The notes beneath the pieces are model-generated. The model saw only the letters and a list, made by a program, of their open reading frames with translations, made no database searches and was not told the DNA's origin. Source: PALSA-129 sp050014595 (GTDB lineage: Bacteria > Acidobacteriota > Terriglobia > Bryobacterales > Bryobacteraceae). From it: DNA of 64,000 bases. The position numbers and the translations under genes are program-made. Where the stretch lies: positions 62,001 through 126,000 of the forward strand of contig JBEKDA010000001.1 of the NCBI GenBank assembly GCA_050014595.1, given 5' to 3'. Each line of letters opens with the position of its first letter. Within the stretch, counting starts at the first letter, position 1. This document shows positions 8,426-16,609 of this stretch, piece after piece.

Positions 8426-9403
8426 TTACGCCATCACCGCGGCCATGGTCACCTGGTTGCGTCCCGAATTCTTGGCGCGATAAAGAGCCACATCGGCTTC
8501 TTGGACGAGGATGCCGGCCTCCTCCGCGGCCGGCACGGTGCGGTATGCCACTCCGATACTGCACGTCACCGGAAAAGCCCGGGTGCCGGTGACGAAAGGC
8601 TCGGCGGCTACGGCTTCGCGGATTCTCTCCGCCTGGGTCAAAGCGCCGTCTCCCTGGCATCCCGGCAGCACAAAGAGAAACTCCTCGCCGCCATAGCGGC
8701 CCAAAGCGTCGTAGCGGCGGATGGCGGATTTCATGCGCCGCGCGGCTTCGCGAAGCACGGTGTCGCCGCCCTGGTGGCCGTGCGTGTCATTGATGCTTTT
8801 GAAGCGGTCCAGATCCGCCATCAGAAGCGCGATGGGCTGTTGCTCGCGGGAGCCGCGCGCCAGTTCCTTGTGCAGGGTTTCGAGGATGGCTCCGTGGTTC
8901 AGCAAGCCCGTCAAGTGGTCGTGAGTGGCCTGCTCGCGCAGCGCTTCCTGCGCCGCCAGAAGTTGCTGCTGCAGATCGAGCACCCGGCGTCCGGCGCGCA
9001 ACCGGACGCGCAGTTCGTGGGCCTCAAATGGCTTGGTGAGGTAATCGTCCGCTCCCGCTTCCATGCCTTCCACCAGGTCCTGCGAATCGGTGCGCGCCGT
9101 CAGCAGGATCAGGTAAACGTACGATTCCCGGTGGGCCGCGCGCACGCGGCGGCAGACTTCCACGCCGTCGAGGCCGGGCATCATCCAATCGAGAACGGCG
9201 AGGCGCGGACCATCGTTGGCTTCGAGCGCCTGCCAGGCTTCATTGCCGTCGCGAGCGATCACAGCCTCATATCCCCACTTGGTGAGCATGGCCCGCAGCA
9301 TCGATTGAGAGACCGGGTTGTCCTCAGCCGCCAACACCTTCATGGGCGCTTGCGCTTCCAACACTCTTTGTGCGGCAATTGCTAACTGGATATCCAAAGC
9401 CAC
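8426..9403 (-). CDS. Response regulator with GGDEF output (PleD-like diguanylate cyclase)
   Basis: Synthesises the second messenger c-di-GMP from two GTP when phosphorylated. A CheY-like receiver (MKVLAAEDNPVSQSML..., phosphoacceptor Asp in LAVLDWMMPGLDG, Lys in DYLTKPF) is joined by a Q-rich coiled coil (VLDLQQQLLAAQEALREQATHD) to a GGDEF domain with the intact YGGEEF active site. RRYD stands nine bases-equivalents (residues) before it, matching the RxxD product-inhibition site. The longest frame starts at GTG 9403; ATG 9343 is an equally good start because the receiver begins there exactly. No cognate kinase is adjacent. It is monocistronic and convergent with the lpxD operon, separated by the hairpin element. 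Confidence 0.9.
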   Translation of the reverse strand: MALDIQLAIAAQRVLEAQAPMKVLAAEDNPVSQSMLRAMLTKWGYEAVIARDGNEAWQALEANDGPRLAVLDWMMPGLDGVEVCRRVRAAHRESYVYLILLTARTDSQDLVEGMEAGADDYLTKPFEAHELRVRLRAGRRVLDLQQQLLAAQEALREQATHDHLTGLLNHGAILETLHKELARGSREQQPIALLMADLDRFKSINDTHGHQGGDTVLREAARRMKSAIRRYDALGRYGGEEFLFVLPGCQGDGALTQAERIREAVAAEPFVTGTRAFPVTCSIGVAYRTVPAAEEAGILVQEADVALYRAKNSGRNQVTMAAVMA

Positions 9404-9445
9404 ATGTTCTCTCGGTGGTCTTATCGGTGAGAAGATGGCTTTTGA

Positions 9446-9535
9446 GAGAGAACAAGAGTACTAAGCAAGGGCTTCGCCTTTGTAATCCCTGCGGGATTTG
9501 GAAGTCAGGAGTCAGGAGGCCAGGAGTCGGAAGTG
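9446..9535. repeat. Short hairpins and degenerate AGTCAGG heptamer repeats
   Basis: The 220-base gap upstream of the diguanylate cyclase and redoxin genes holds a small hairpin (AAGGGCTTCGCCTTT), a second (AATCCCTGCGGGATT), then a degenerate tandem heptamer run (GGAAGTCAGGAGTCAGGAGG, continuing as CCAGGAGTCGGAAG). A similar AGTCAGAAG-type run occurs at about 28091-28123. These look like simple-sequence repeats; no coding potential is seen. Confidence 0.45.
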
Positions 9536-9611
9536 CCACGGCGGCGGGATCTTTACATGTCAAGACCGTCTTGTTTAGGAATGGAGGGCCAAGAATCTAA
9601 GGCTGGAAGCG

Positions 9612-9617
9612 TATAAT
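9612..9617 (+). promoter_or_regulatory. Perfect -10 hexamer immediately before the redoxin gene
   Basis: TATAAT ends seven bases before the ATG at 9624, so transcription would start at or next to the start codon. There is no recognisable -35 at normal spacing and no ribosome binding site in between. Either this is a leaderless transcript or the hexamer is fortuitous. Confidence 0.3.
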
Positions 9618-9623
9618 CATGGC

Positions 9624-10187
9624 ATGGGGCCGGCGAGGAGTGCACTGTTCTGGGCAACGGCTTGCGCGGCCGCTGCCAGCTTCCCGCAATTCTCCCTGAT
9701 CGATACCGCCGGCCATACTCACACGCCGGCCGATTTCGCCGGCAAGCGCGCCATCGTGCTTTTCTTCGTCAGCACCGACTGCCCTCTCAGCAATAACTAC
9801 GTCCCCGAATTGAATCGCATCGCGCAGGCCTATGCGCCGCGCGGGGTGGCCTTCTACGCCGTGCAGGGCGATGCCACCGTGCCGGATGCCGATGTGCGGC
9901 GCCACGTCGCGGATTTCGGCTACCTCTTCCCGTATCTCTTCGATCCCGAGGAGTCGCTGGCGGCTTTCACCGGCGCTGTCAGCACGCCCGAGACCGCGGT
10001 TCTCTCGCCGCGCGGCGACCTGCTCTACCTCGGACGCATCGACAACCGCCTGGAAGATTACGGCAAGCAGCGCGTCGAGATCACGGAATTCGATCTGCGG
10101 GATGCGCTCGACGCCATCCTCACCGGCAAACCCGTGCCGCGCGCGCGCACCAAGGCCCTGGGCTGCGCCATCACGCGAAAAAACTGA
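9624..10187 (+). CDS. Exported redoxin (thioredoxin-fold) domain protein
   Basis: A 187-residue protein with a short N-terminal hydrophobic signal (ALFWATACAAAASFPQF), then a peroxiredoxin/TlpA-like fold: FSLIDTAGHTHTPADFAGKRAIVLFFVSTDCPLSNNYVPEL. The first active-site Cys is kept in TDCPLSN, but the second Cys of a CxxC pair is replaced by Ser, so it is not a classical thioredoxin. The C-terminal TKALGCAI tail with one Cys is shared by redoxin domains that in planctomycetes and acidobacteria are often fused to cytochrome or copper-dependent oxidase modules. It probably acts outside the cytoplasm in thiol or peroxide chemistry; the partner is unknown. A TATAAT lies just before the start. Confidence 0.7.
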   Translation: MGPARSALFWATACAAAASFPQFSLIDTAGHTHTPADFAGKRAIVLFFVSTDCPLSNNYVPELNRIAQAYAPRGVAFYAVQGDATVPDADVRRHVADFGYLFPYLFDPEESLAAFTGAVSTPETAVLSPRGDLLYLGRIDNRLEDYGKQRVEITEFDLRDALDAILTGKPVPRARTKALGCAITRKN

Positions 10188-10228
10188 TCGCGCCCTTTCG
10201 TGGTAGTTTATTCCAGAGAGGACTTGCT

Positions 10229-10723
10229 ATGAATGATCTCGTACACGAACTGAATCGGGAAGCCGCGACGACTCGCCGGGTGCTCGAGCGCGTGCCGGAG
10301 GACCAACTCACCTGGAAGCCACATCCGAAATCGATGACGCTCGGCCAACTGGCCCTTCACACGGCGCAGACGCCCGGCATGGTTGCGGGCATGCTTGCCG
10401 GTGACACCCTGGCGGTGGCGCCCGAGGCCTTCAAGGTGGCGCAACCGGCCAGCCGGCAGGAGATTCTGGATGCTCACGGGAGCAGCGTGGCGGGCGCCGC
10501 GACATTTCTCGAGGGCCTGACCCCCGAGAAGTCCGCCGCCATCTGGCATCTCTCCGTGGGCGGAAAAGAGGTGATGGCGGCGCCGCGTGGTGGCGTGGTC
10601 CGCGCCATTATGCTGAACCACTGGTATCATCACCGTGGCCAGCTTTCGGTCTATCTCCGCCTGCTCGACGTGCCCTTGCCTTCGATCTACGGCCCGAGCG
10701 CCGATGAGAATCCGTTCACGTAG
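10229..10723 (+). CDS. DinB/YfiT-family four-helix metalloprotein
   Basis: A 164-residue cytoplasmic protein of the DinB superfamily. The metal-binding His triad is visible as His44 (LALHTAQ), His131 and His135 (LNHWYHHRGQL). These proteins are commonly nickel- or zinc-dependent and act in thiol transfer (bacillithiol or mycothiol S-transferases), but most are uncharacterised. The C-terminus (LPSIYGPSADENPF) is a conserved family ending. A good AGAGAGGAC ribosome binding site precedes the ATG. It follows the redoxin gene by 41 bases on the same strand, so a shared thiol or redox role is possible but unproven. Confidence 0.8.
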   Translation: MNDLVHELNREAATTRRVLERVPEDQLTWKPHPKSMTLGQLALHTAQTPGMVAGMLAGDTLAVAPEAFKVAQPASRQEILDAHGSSVAGAATFLEGLTPEKSAAIWHLSVGGKEVMAAPRGGVVRAIMLNHWYHHRGQLSVYLRLLDVPLPSIYGPSADENPFT

Positions 10724-10734
10724 CTAGCCCTGGG

Positions 10735-11776
10735 CTAGCGCCAGCGGAACAGCTTCAGCGCCAGCCCGAAACAGACCACCAGCCACGCACCCATCACGGC
10801 GATTTGCGGGGCCACCTGCGCCAGGCCCGCGCCTTGCAACATGCTGGCGCGCAGGGCGTCTATGACGGCCGTCAGAGGCAGCGCTTTGATGAGAGGCTGC
10901 ACGGCGTCCGGAAAGCGTTGCGCGGAAAAAAAGACGCCGGAGCAGATCCACATCGGCATCATCACGGTGTTCATCAGCCCGGAAGCCGCCTCGATGGTCT
11001 GCGCGCGCGAGGCGGTCAACAGTCCCAGGGAGCAGAAGAGCATCGATCCCAGCACGCAAAGCGCCGCCAGGTCAATGAAGGGGCCGCGCACCGGCACGTG
11101 GAACACCAGCGCGCCGAAGCCCAGTACGACACCCACTTCCGCCACCAGCAGAAGCAGGCGCGAGAGGACGAAGGAGAGCAGGTAGTAATGGCGCGGCATG
11201 GGGGTCGCCACCAGGCGTTTGATCAACTTCTTGCGGCGCGCGTCCACGATCGTATAGCCGATGCCCCACATGGCGCTGCCCATCAGGTTCATGCCCAGCA
11301 GGCCAGGGATGAGGAAGTCGATATAGCGCGAACCGGGCTCCTCGATCAAACGGTCCGCGGAAGCTACGGGATCGACGCGGCCCGCCGCGCGCTCGACGGC
11401 GCGATCGGCCAGCATACGCGCGGTGCGGCCGTCCGGATTGGTGGGGTCATACGCGTAGACTACCGTGCCACCCGCGCCCGGCGCGGCCACCAGCGCCACT
11501 TGGCCCACGCGCAGAGCCTCTTCCGCTTGGGCTTGGGGCACTTGTCGCACACGGAGCAGTTTTTCGCCGGCGAGCGAGCGCGCCAGTTCCGGCGTGGTGG
11601 CCGCAATGTTGAGCACCTCGGGCGGCCGGTTGCGGAATGCGATCCCCAGGCCCGCCGCCAGCAGGACGGGAAAAATGAAGATCCAGAACAGCGCTTCCGG
11701 CTCGCGTGTGGTTTCGTGGAATCGCACCAGGGTCAACTGCGCCAGCGCGCGTTCGGTAAACGGCACCTTGCCGGCC

Positions 11777-11784
<8 letters not shown>
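10735..11784 (-). CDS. ABC-2 type transporter permease
   Basis: A 349-residue membrane protein. An N-terminal TM helix (FWIFIFPVLLAAGLGIAF) is followed by a periplasmic stretch of about 150 residues (NRPPEVLNIAATTPELA... to SRYIDFLIPGLLGMNLMGSA), then five more TM helices ending in VMGAWLVVCFGLALKLFRWR. This is the normal layout of ABC2_membrane exporters. The PGLLGMN and ATPMPRHYYLLSF segments fit the family. It overlaps the ATPase gene by eight bases, so the two are one transport unit of drug/lipid export type (DrrB/YhhJ-like). The substrate cannot be read from the sequence. Confidence 0.85.
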
Positions 11785-12730
<946 letters not shown>

Positions 12731-12757
12731 CCGGGGCGTGGCGCCTTCGGGCTGGGC

Positions 12758-13252
12758 TTACGCCGGCCGGGCCATCTGCCGGTACTCGTGTTCCGATTCG
12801 CCCGGGAGCAGCACCCAAAGCGTGTAGATGCCGAGCGCCGTGCCTAGCACGAGGTGGAAGAGCGTGAACACTGCCAGGACAATCGCCAGAATGCGGGCCC
12901 AGGGCTGGCGATCCAGCAATCCCCAGCCGGCGATCACTCCCAGCACGCCGCGCACCAGCAGTAACCAGCCGACCGCCCGAAGGAGCCCGCCCACGAAGAA
13001 TGGAACGTGCGGCGACCAGCCCCACCCACCAAGAAACCGCGAATCGAAAAACCGCGGAAAGATCGACGCCAGGAACCAACTCCCCATCAGTTGAATCGCC
13101 GAGTACGCCAGCCAGAAAATGCCCAGCAGCCGCACATGCCCGGCAACGCGGCTGCGCACCGCCGCCGGGGGCACAGCTTTCGTGGCCTTGCCGCACGAGG
13201 GGCAGTACGCCTGGGTATCATTCATTGACGTGCCACACTGATCGCAAAACAT
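12758..13252 (-). CDS. Zinc-ribbon membrane protein
   Basis: A 164-residue protein opening with a rubredoxin-like zinc ribbon (MFCDQCGTSMNDTQAYCPSCGK: two CxxC knuckles), followed by about three hydrophobic helices (RLLGIFWLAYSAIQLMGSW, GLLRAVGWLLLVRGVLGVIAGWGLL, ILAIVLAVFTLFHLVLGTALGIYTLWVL). This arrangement is common in uncharacterised bacterial proteins with a cytoplasmic ribbon anchored to the inner membrane. A strong GGAGG lies eight bases before the start. It lies upstream of the ABC transporter genes on the same strand with only 27 bases between, so it may be co-transcribed with them and could assist that transporter. Function unknown. Confidence 0.75.
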   Translation of the reverse strand: MFCDQCGTSMNDTQAYCPSCGKATKAVPPAAVRSRVAGHVRLLGIFWLAYSAIQLMGSWFLASIFPRFFDSRFLGGWGWSPHVPFFVGGLLRAVGWLLLVRGVLGVIAGWGLLDRQPWARILAIVLAVFTLFHLVLGTALGIYTLWVLLPGESEHEYRQMARPA

Positions 13253-13323
13253 ATTCGGCCTCCTCGAAGCCTCCAGCCATTAACATACGCCATCTGGCGG
13301 CTTTTGTTCCACCATTCGGTTGA

Positions 13324-13578
13324 GTTCTTAAGGCGAATTCGGAATACTTCGTCATCGATACGGCCGAGCAGCAATCGGTCGCGGGCATTCAATTCCGCCC
13401 CGGCGGCGCGTATCCATTCCTGGGTGTGCCGCTCTGCGAACTCCACAACCGCCATGTGCCGCTGGAAGCGCTTTGGGGCGCGCTGGCGGGCGAGCTGCGG
13501 GAGCGTCTGCTGGAAGCCCCCACGGCGGAGAGCCGCTTGGCGATCCTCGAAGAAGCCCTGCTGGCTGAGGTCAATTTC
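13324..13578 (+). pseudogene. Remnant of an AraC-type regulator (N-terminal sensor segment only)
   Basis: In the frame that later becomes the VOC gene, bases after the stop at 13321-13323 encode NSEYFVIDTAEQQSVAGIQF, then RPGGAYPFLGVPLCELHNRH, then VPLEALWG and RERLLEAPTAESRLAILEEALL. This is the core of the DUF6597-type domain that precedes the HTH in a large group of AraC regulators. The beginning of that domain and the whole DNA-binding half are missing, and there is no start codon before it. It therefore looks like a decayed gene whose middle survives. The frame runs without stop into the VOC gene at 13618. Confidence 0.7.
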
Positions 13579-13617
13579 TTACAATCGCCCAGGCCGGTTT
13601 TCGGCCACAATAGAGCA

Positions 13618-14055
13618 ATGAAAAGTTTACCGATTCCCGAGGGGCTTCATTCCGTCAACTGCTATCTCACAGTGGAAGGGGCCGGACACGTGATTGAGTT
13701 TCTGCAACGCGCTTTCGGCGCTACCGATGTGGAGCGCCACCTTCTTCCGAACGGCCGGATCATGCATGCGTCGGTGCGCATCGGCGATTCGATCGTCATG
13801 TTGGGCGATGCCCCCGATGCGTCGAAGGCCCGCCCGAGCAACTTAACGGTATATCTCGACGACGTCGACGCGGCGTACCAACGGGCACTGGATGCCGGGG
13901 CAAAGTCCCTCCGCGAACCAATGAACGCGTTCTATGGCGATCGCGTCGCCGGCGTGGAAGATGGCGCGGGCAACAATTGGTGGATTACCACCCATATCGA
14001 GGATGTTTCTCCCGAGGAACTGAAGCGCCGCATGGACGCCCAGAGCCAATCGTAA
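13618..14055 (+). CDS. VOC family (PhnB/glyoxalase-like) protein
   Basis: A 145-residue protein with the paired beta-alpha-beta-beta-beta modules of the vicinal-oxygen-chelate fold. MKSLPIPEGLHSVNCYLTVEGAGHVIEFLQRAFGA is the classic opening of the PhnB-like subgroup, followed by GRIMHASVRIGDSIVMLGDA and a C-terminal DRVAGVEDGAGNNWWITTHIEDVS. Members bind a metal or small ligand and include bleomycin-resistance-like and epimerase-like proteins; the reaction is not predictable here. I start it at ATG 13618 because this is where family members begin, although the frame is open upstream through the AraC remnant. The phosphopantetheinyl transferase gene starts two bases after its stop. Confidence 0.82.
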   Translation: MKSLPIPEGLHSVNCYLTVEGAGHVIEFLQRAFGATDVERHLLPNGRIMHASVRIGDSIVMLGDAPDASKARPSNLTVYLDDVDAAYQRALDAGAKSLREPMNAFYGDRVAGVEDGAGNNWWITTHIEDVSPEELKRRMDAQSQS

Positions 14056-14056
14056 G

Positions 14057-14581
14057 TTGCCGGAGACGATCCATCCCGGTCGAATCCACGTGTGGCTGGC
14101 GCGGGACCGGCCCTCGGGCGACGCCCTGCGGGCTATCCTTCAGCGCTATACCGCGGGCGCTCTCGAATTCGCTCATGGTCCGCACGGCAAGCCGTACCTG
14201 CGGGCCGCGCCGCACCTCCGTTTCAATCTCTCGCACTCGGGCGGGGTTTCGCTGGTCGTGGTAGCACTCGATGTCGAGGTTGGGGTGGATATCGAACGCC
14301 TGCGCCCGATGCCCGATTGCCTGGCGGTGGCCGAGCGCTTCCTCGCGCCGGGAGACGCCGCCGCCCTGGCGGAGACTCCCGCGGCGGAGCGGGGGCGGGA
14401 ATTCTTTGTGCGGTGGACGCGCACAGAGGCCATGCTGAAAGCGCGGGGCCTTGGTCTTTATGGCGCGGGCACGGCGCTCGATGGCGAGTGGACCGTAATG
14501 CCGATCGACGCCGGGGAGGAGCATGCCGCGGCCGTGGCCGCCGAGCGGGGCGGCATGGCGGTCGAGATGAGGCAGGTATAG
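14057..14581 (+). CDS. Sfp-type 4'-phosphopantetheinyl transferase, compact form
   Basis: Transfers the phosphopantetheine arm of coenzyme A to a carrier-protein serine. GVDIE (residues 76-80) supplies the Mg-binding Asp78 and Glu80, Glu124 in WTRTEAMLK is the third ligand, and NLSHSGG precedes them. The canonical WxxKE reads WTRTE, so the Lys is replaced. At 174 residues it is shorter than usual: about 35 residues normally present between the IHVWLAR strand and LRAILQRY are absent. The start is a TTG at 14057 just after the VOC stop; a GTG further in (14091 region) would shorten it more. No polyketide or peptide synthase is nearby. Probably functional but unusual. Confidence 0.72.
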   Translation: MPETIHPGRIHVWLARDRPSGDALRAILQRYTAGALEFAHGPHGKPYLRAAPHLRFNLSHSGGVSLVVVALDVEVGVDIERLRPMPDCLAVAERFLAPGDAAALAETPAAERGREFFVRWTRTEAMLKARGLGLYGAGTALDGEWTVMPIDAGEEHAAAVAAERGGMAVEMRQV

Positions 14582-14615
14582 GCGCAAGAGCGCGAACAAC
14601 GGGGGTTGGTCCGAT

Positions 14616-14702
14616 GTGGGGCAGCCTATTCAGGCTGCGGACCCGCGTGCCAGCGGGTCCAGCCGGCTGAAAGCCGGCTGCCGGCAAGATTGCCCGCCCC
14701 AC
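14616..14702. repeat. Three-hairpin intergenic repeat bounded by GTGGGGC/GCCCCAC (family C, copy 1)
   Basis: Between the transferase and obgE lie three consecutive perfect stems: GCAGCCT/AGGCTGC, GACCCGC/GCGGGTC and AGCCGGCT/AGCCGGCT, closed by GTGGGGC at the left and GCCCCAC at the right. The right-hand 18 bases (GGCAAGATTGCCCGCCCC) recur in inverted orientation at about 59495-59513. The segment at 48892-48995 has the same outer boundary. It may also serve as a bidirectional terminator between convergent genes. Confidence 0.7.
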
Positions 14703-14708
14703 GGATGA

Positions 14709-15719
14709 TCACCCGGCCGGCGCCGGGGCCCAGACGCGTTCGGCCATGGCGTGTTTCAGGGTGTCGATGCCCTGGCCGGTAACGCTCGAAATCTCGAAGA
14801 ACGCGAGCGAGCGCTGCTTGGCCAGGTCGCGCAAGCGGGCCACACGCTCGGGGTCCTGGGCGGCGTCCATCTTGGTCGCCACCACGATCATGGGTTTGGC
14901 GGCCAGTTCGTCGCTGAAGCTGGCGAGTTCTTCCATCACGGTTTCGAAATCATGCACCGGGTCGCGGCCGGTGGCATCGGAAACATCCACGAGGTGAGCT
15001 AGCAGGCGAGTGCGCTCGATGTGGCGGAGGAACTGAATTCCCAGGCCGTGGCCGAGGTGCGCGCCTTCGATCAGGCCGGGGATATCGGCCACCACGAAGC
15101 TGCGGAAATCCGCGAACTGGGCCACGCCGAGGTTGGGCTCGAGCGTGGTAAACGGGTAGTCGGCGATTTTGGGCCGCGCGGCCGAAATGCGGGAAATCAG
15201 CGTCGATTTTCCGGCGTTCGGAAAACCGACCAGCCCGACGTCGGCCAGAAGTTTCAATTCCATGCGCAGCCGCTTCTCTTCGCCCGGCATGCCCGGTGTG
15301 TGCTCGGTGGGCGCCTGGTGGGTGGAGGTGGCGAAGCGGGCGTTGCCCTTGCCGCCGCGTCCCCCGCGCGCGACGGTGAGGCTCTGGCCGGGCTCGGTGA
15401 AATCGCACAGCCGCTCGCCGGTGGATTCGTCGTAGACCACCGTGCCGACGGGCACATCCAGTTGGATGGAATGGCCCTCGGCGCCGGTGCGATTGCTGCC
15501 CTCGCCATGGCGTCCGCGCTCGGCTTTGTGCTCGGGGTTGAAGCGGTACTTCAGGAGGGTGTTTTCATGCGGGTCCGCCACCAGCACGACATCGCCGCCG
15601 CGGCCGCCATCGCCGCCGCTGGGGCCGCCGCGCGGCACGTACTTCTCGCGCCGGAAAGCCATGCAGCCATTGCCGCCGTCGCCGGCCTTCACGAGAATTC
15701 TGACTTCGTCGATAAACAT
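14709..15719 (-). CDS. obgE: Obg/CgtA GTPase, 50S ribosome assembly
   Basis: A 336-residue essential GTPase that binds the maturing 50S subunit and links ribosome assembly to growth. The N-terminal Obg fold (MFIDEVRILVKAGDGGNGCMAFRREKYVPRGGPSGGDGG... to about residue 158) carries the glycine-rich six-helix array. The G domain follows: G1 GFPNAGKSTL, switch TTLEPNLGV, G3 DIPGLIEGA, G4 VATKMD, G5 EISSVTG. The C-terminus is short, without the OCT extension. It is the third gene after rplU and rpmA, the usual arrangement across bacteria. A GC-rich hairpin followed by TTTTCT sits immediately before its ATG. Confidence 0.96.
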   Translation of the reverse strand: MFIDEVRILVKAGDGGNGCMAFRREKYVPRGGPSGGDGGRGGDVVLVADPHENTLLKYRFNPEHKAERGRHGEGSNRTGAEGHSIQLDVPVGTVVYDESTGERLCDFTEPGQSLTVARGGRGGKGNARFATSTHQAPTEHTPGMPGEEKRLRMELKLLADVGLVGFPNAGKSTLISRISAARPKIADYPFTTLEPNLGVAQFADFRSFVVADIPGLIEGAHLGHGLGIQFLRHIERTRLLAHLVDVSDATGRDPVHDFETVMEELASFSDELAAKPMIVVATKMDAAQDPERVARLRDLAKQRSLAFFEISSVTGQGIDTLKHAMAERVWAPAPAG

Positions 15720-15721
15720 AG

Positions 15722-15753
15722 AAAAGCCGCCGGCATGCTGTGCAACCGGCGGC
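15722..15753 (-). terminator. Terminator-like hairpin between rpmA and obgE, abutting the obgE start
   Basis: On the minus strand the sequence is GCCGCCGG, an 12-base loop, CCGGCGGC, then TTTTCT and directly the obgE ATG. The eight-base GC stem plus U-run fits an intrinsic terminator or attenuator. Because it leaves no room for a Shine-Dalgarno sequence, it would also control ribosome access to obgE. Confidence 0.5.
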
Positions 15754-15844
15754 GGATTTCCTTTAGCGAGCGGGTGCTCCCGTTGGCGGCGCTCCGCTCC
15801 CTCTCGGTCGTGCGACAGGACGCGGCCCGGTGGGGAGCCCGAGG

Positions 15845-16102
15845 CTACGCCACTTCGAGGATGCTGACGAACTTGCCCATCCGTCCGCGGTCCTTGAATT
15901 CCACTTTACCCGTCACCTTGGCGAAGAGCGTGTCGTCCTTTCCCCAGCCGACGTTGTGGCCCGGCTTGAGCTTGGTGCCGCGCTGGCGCACGATGATCGA
16001 GCCGCCGGGGACCACCTGGCCGCCGAAAACCTTAACACCCAGGCGTTGCGCGTTGGAGTCGCGGCCGTTCCTGGAACTGCCTAATCCTTTTTTGTGTGCC
16101 AT
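15845..16102 (-). CDS. rpmA: 50S ribosomal protein L27
   Basis: An 85-residue ribosomal protein of the large subunit whose N-terminal tail reaches the peptidyl-transferase centre. MAHKKGLGSSRNGRDSNAQRLGVK is the invariant opening and GGQVVPGGSIIVRQRGTK the core strand. The start codon overlaps the rplU stop (TAATG), so translation is coupled. The N-terminus begins directly with AHKKG, without the cleaved extension seen in Firmicutes. Length and order are normal. Confidence 0.98.
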   Translation of the reverse strand: MAHKKGLGSSRNGRDSNAQRLGVKVFGGQVVPGGSIIVRQRGTKLKPGHNVGWGKDDTLFAKVTGKVEFKDRGRMGKFVSILEVA

Positions 16103-16404
16103 TACCCAACCTCCACCACGAAGTCGCCGATCTTCACATCGGTGAAGGACTGGCGGTGCCCGATGGTCTTCTTGTATTGCTTCTTGCGCTTGAACTTGAA
16201 GACAATAATCTTGTCGCCGCGGCCGCCGGTGACAATGGTTCCCTTGACCGTACCGCCGGTCACGAGCTGGCCTTCGTCGGTAAAAGCGGCCTTGACCGGC
16301 AACTCGACTTCGGAGCCGATTTCGCCTTCGAGTTTTTCCACGCGGATGACGTCACCGGGAGCTACCCGGTACTGTTTTCCGCCGGTTTCTAGAATCGCGT
16401 GCAT
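16102..16404 (-). CDS. rplU: 50S ribosomal protein L21
   Basis: A 100-residue 23S rRNA-binding protein. MHAILETGGKQYRV is the typical start, VRVEKLEGEIGSEVELP-like strands follow (here VIRVEKLEGEIGSEVEL), and KIIVFKFKRKKQYKKTIGHRQSFTDVKI is the conserved basic loop. First gene of the rplU-rpmA-obgE operon, with a promoter and a leader hairpin recognisable upstream. Confidence 0.98.
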   Translation of the reverse strand: MHAILETGGKQYRVAPGDVIRVEKLEGEIGSEVELPVKAAFTDEGQLVTGGTVKGTIVTGGRGDKIIVFKFKRKKQYKKTIGHRQSFTDVKIGDFVVEVG

Positions 16405-16424
16405 GCAAACCTCTGTTTTGGGAG

Positions 16425-16447
16425 CCGGAACACACGAAGTGTGTCGG
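16425..16447 (-). promoter_or_regulatory. Leader hairpin in the rplU 5' untranslated region
   Basis: ACACAC-GAA-GTGTGT forms a perfect six-base stem, extended by a CCG/CGG pairing with a small bulge. It lies between the predicted promoter and the rplU start. Known L21 leaders bind a ribosomal protein for feedback control in some phyla; whether this hairpin does so is inference. Confidence 0.35.
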
Positions 16448-16467
16448 AACCACTGGAGTAAATACCG

Positions 16468-16497
16468 AGTGTACTACAGATGGGGGCCATCTTTCAA
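16468..16497 (-). promoter_or_regulatory. Candidate sigma-70 promoter for rplU-rpmA-obgE
   Basis: On the minus strand TTGAAA (16492-16497) and TACACT (16468-16473) are separated by 18 bases, about 64 bases before the rplU ATG. Both hexamers match four of six consensus positions or better. Confidence 0.45.
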
Positions 16498-16500
16498 ACC

Positions 16501-16605
16501 GGCTGGCCTGCGCGGGCAGGGGACAGGCCAGGACATTCTGGTGAAGCCGCGCCAGGTGGGACCGGCCTCCTGGCCGGTCGCGGACAGGCCCGAAGGCCTG
16601 TCCCG
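16501..16605. repeat. Hairpin array with GACCGGCC and GACAGGCC stems
   Basis: Two perfect eight-base stems with four-base loops lie side by side: GACCGGCC-TCCT-GGCCGGTC (16560-16579) and GACAGGCC-CGAA-GGCCTGTC (16583-16602). A further GACAGGCCAGG copy occurs at 16522-16532 and a GC-rich inverted stretch before it. The array separates the rplU promoter from the 3' end of the phosphotransferase gene and overlaps nothing coding. Confidence 0.65.
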
Positions 16606-16609
16606 CTCT

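Noticed and set aside
8291..9385. 364-residue plus-strand frame
   Set aside because: It reads through the hairpin element and the antisense of the GGDEF gene; no motif.
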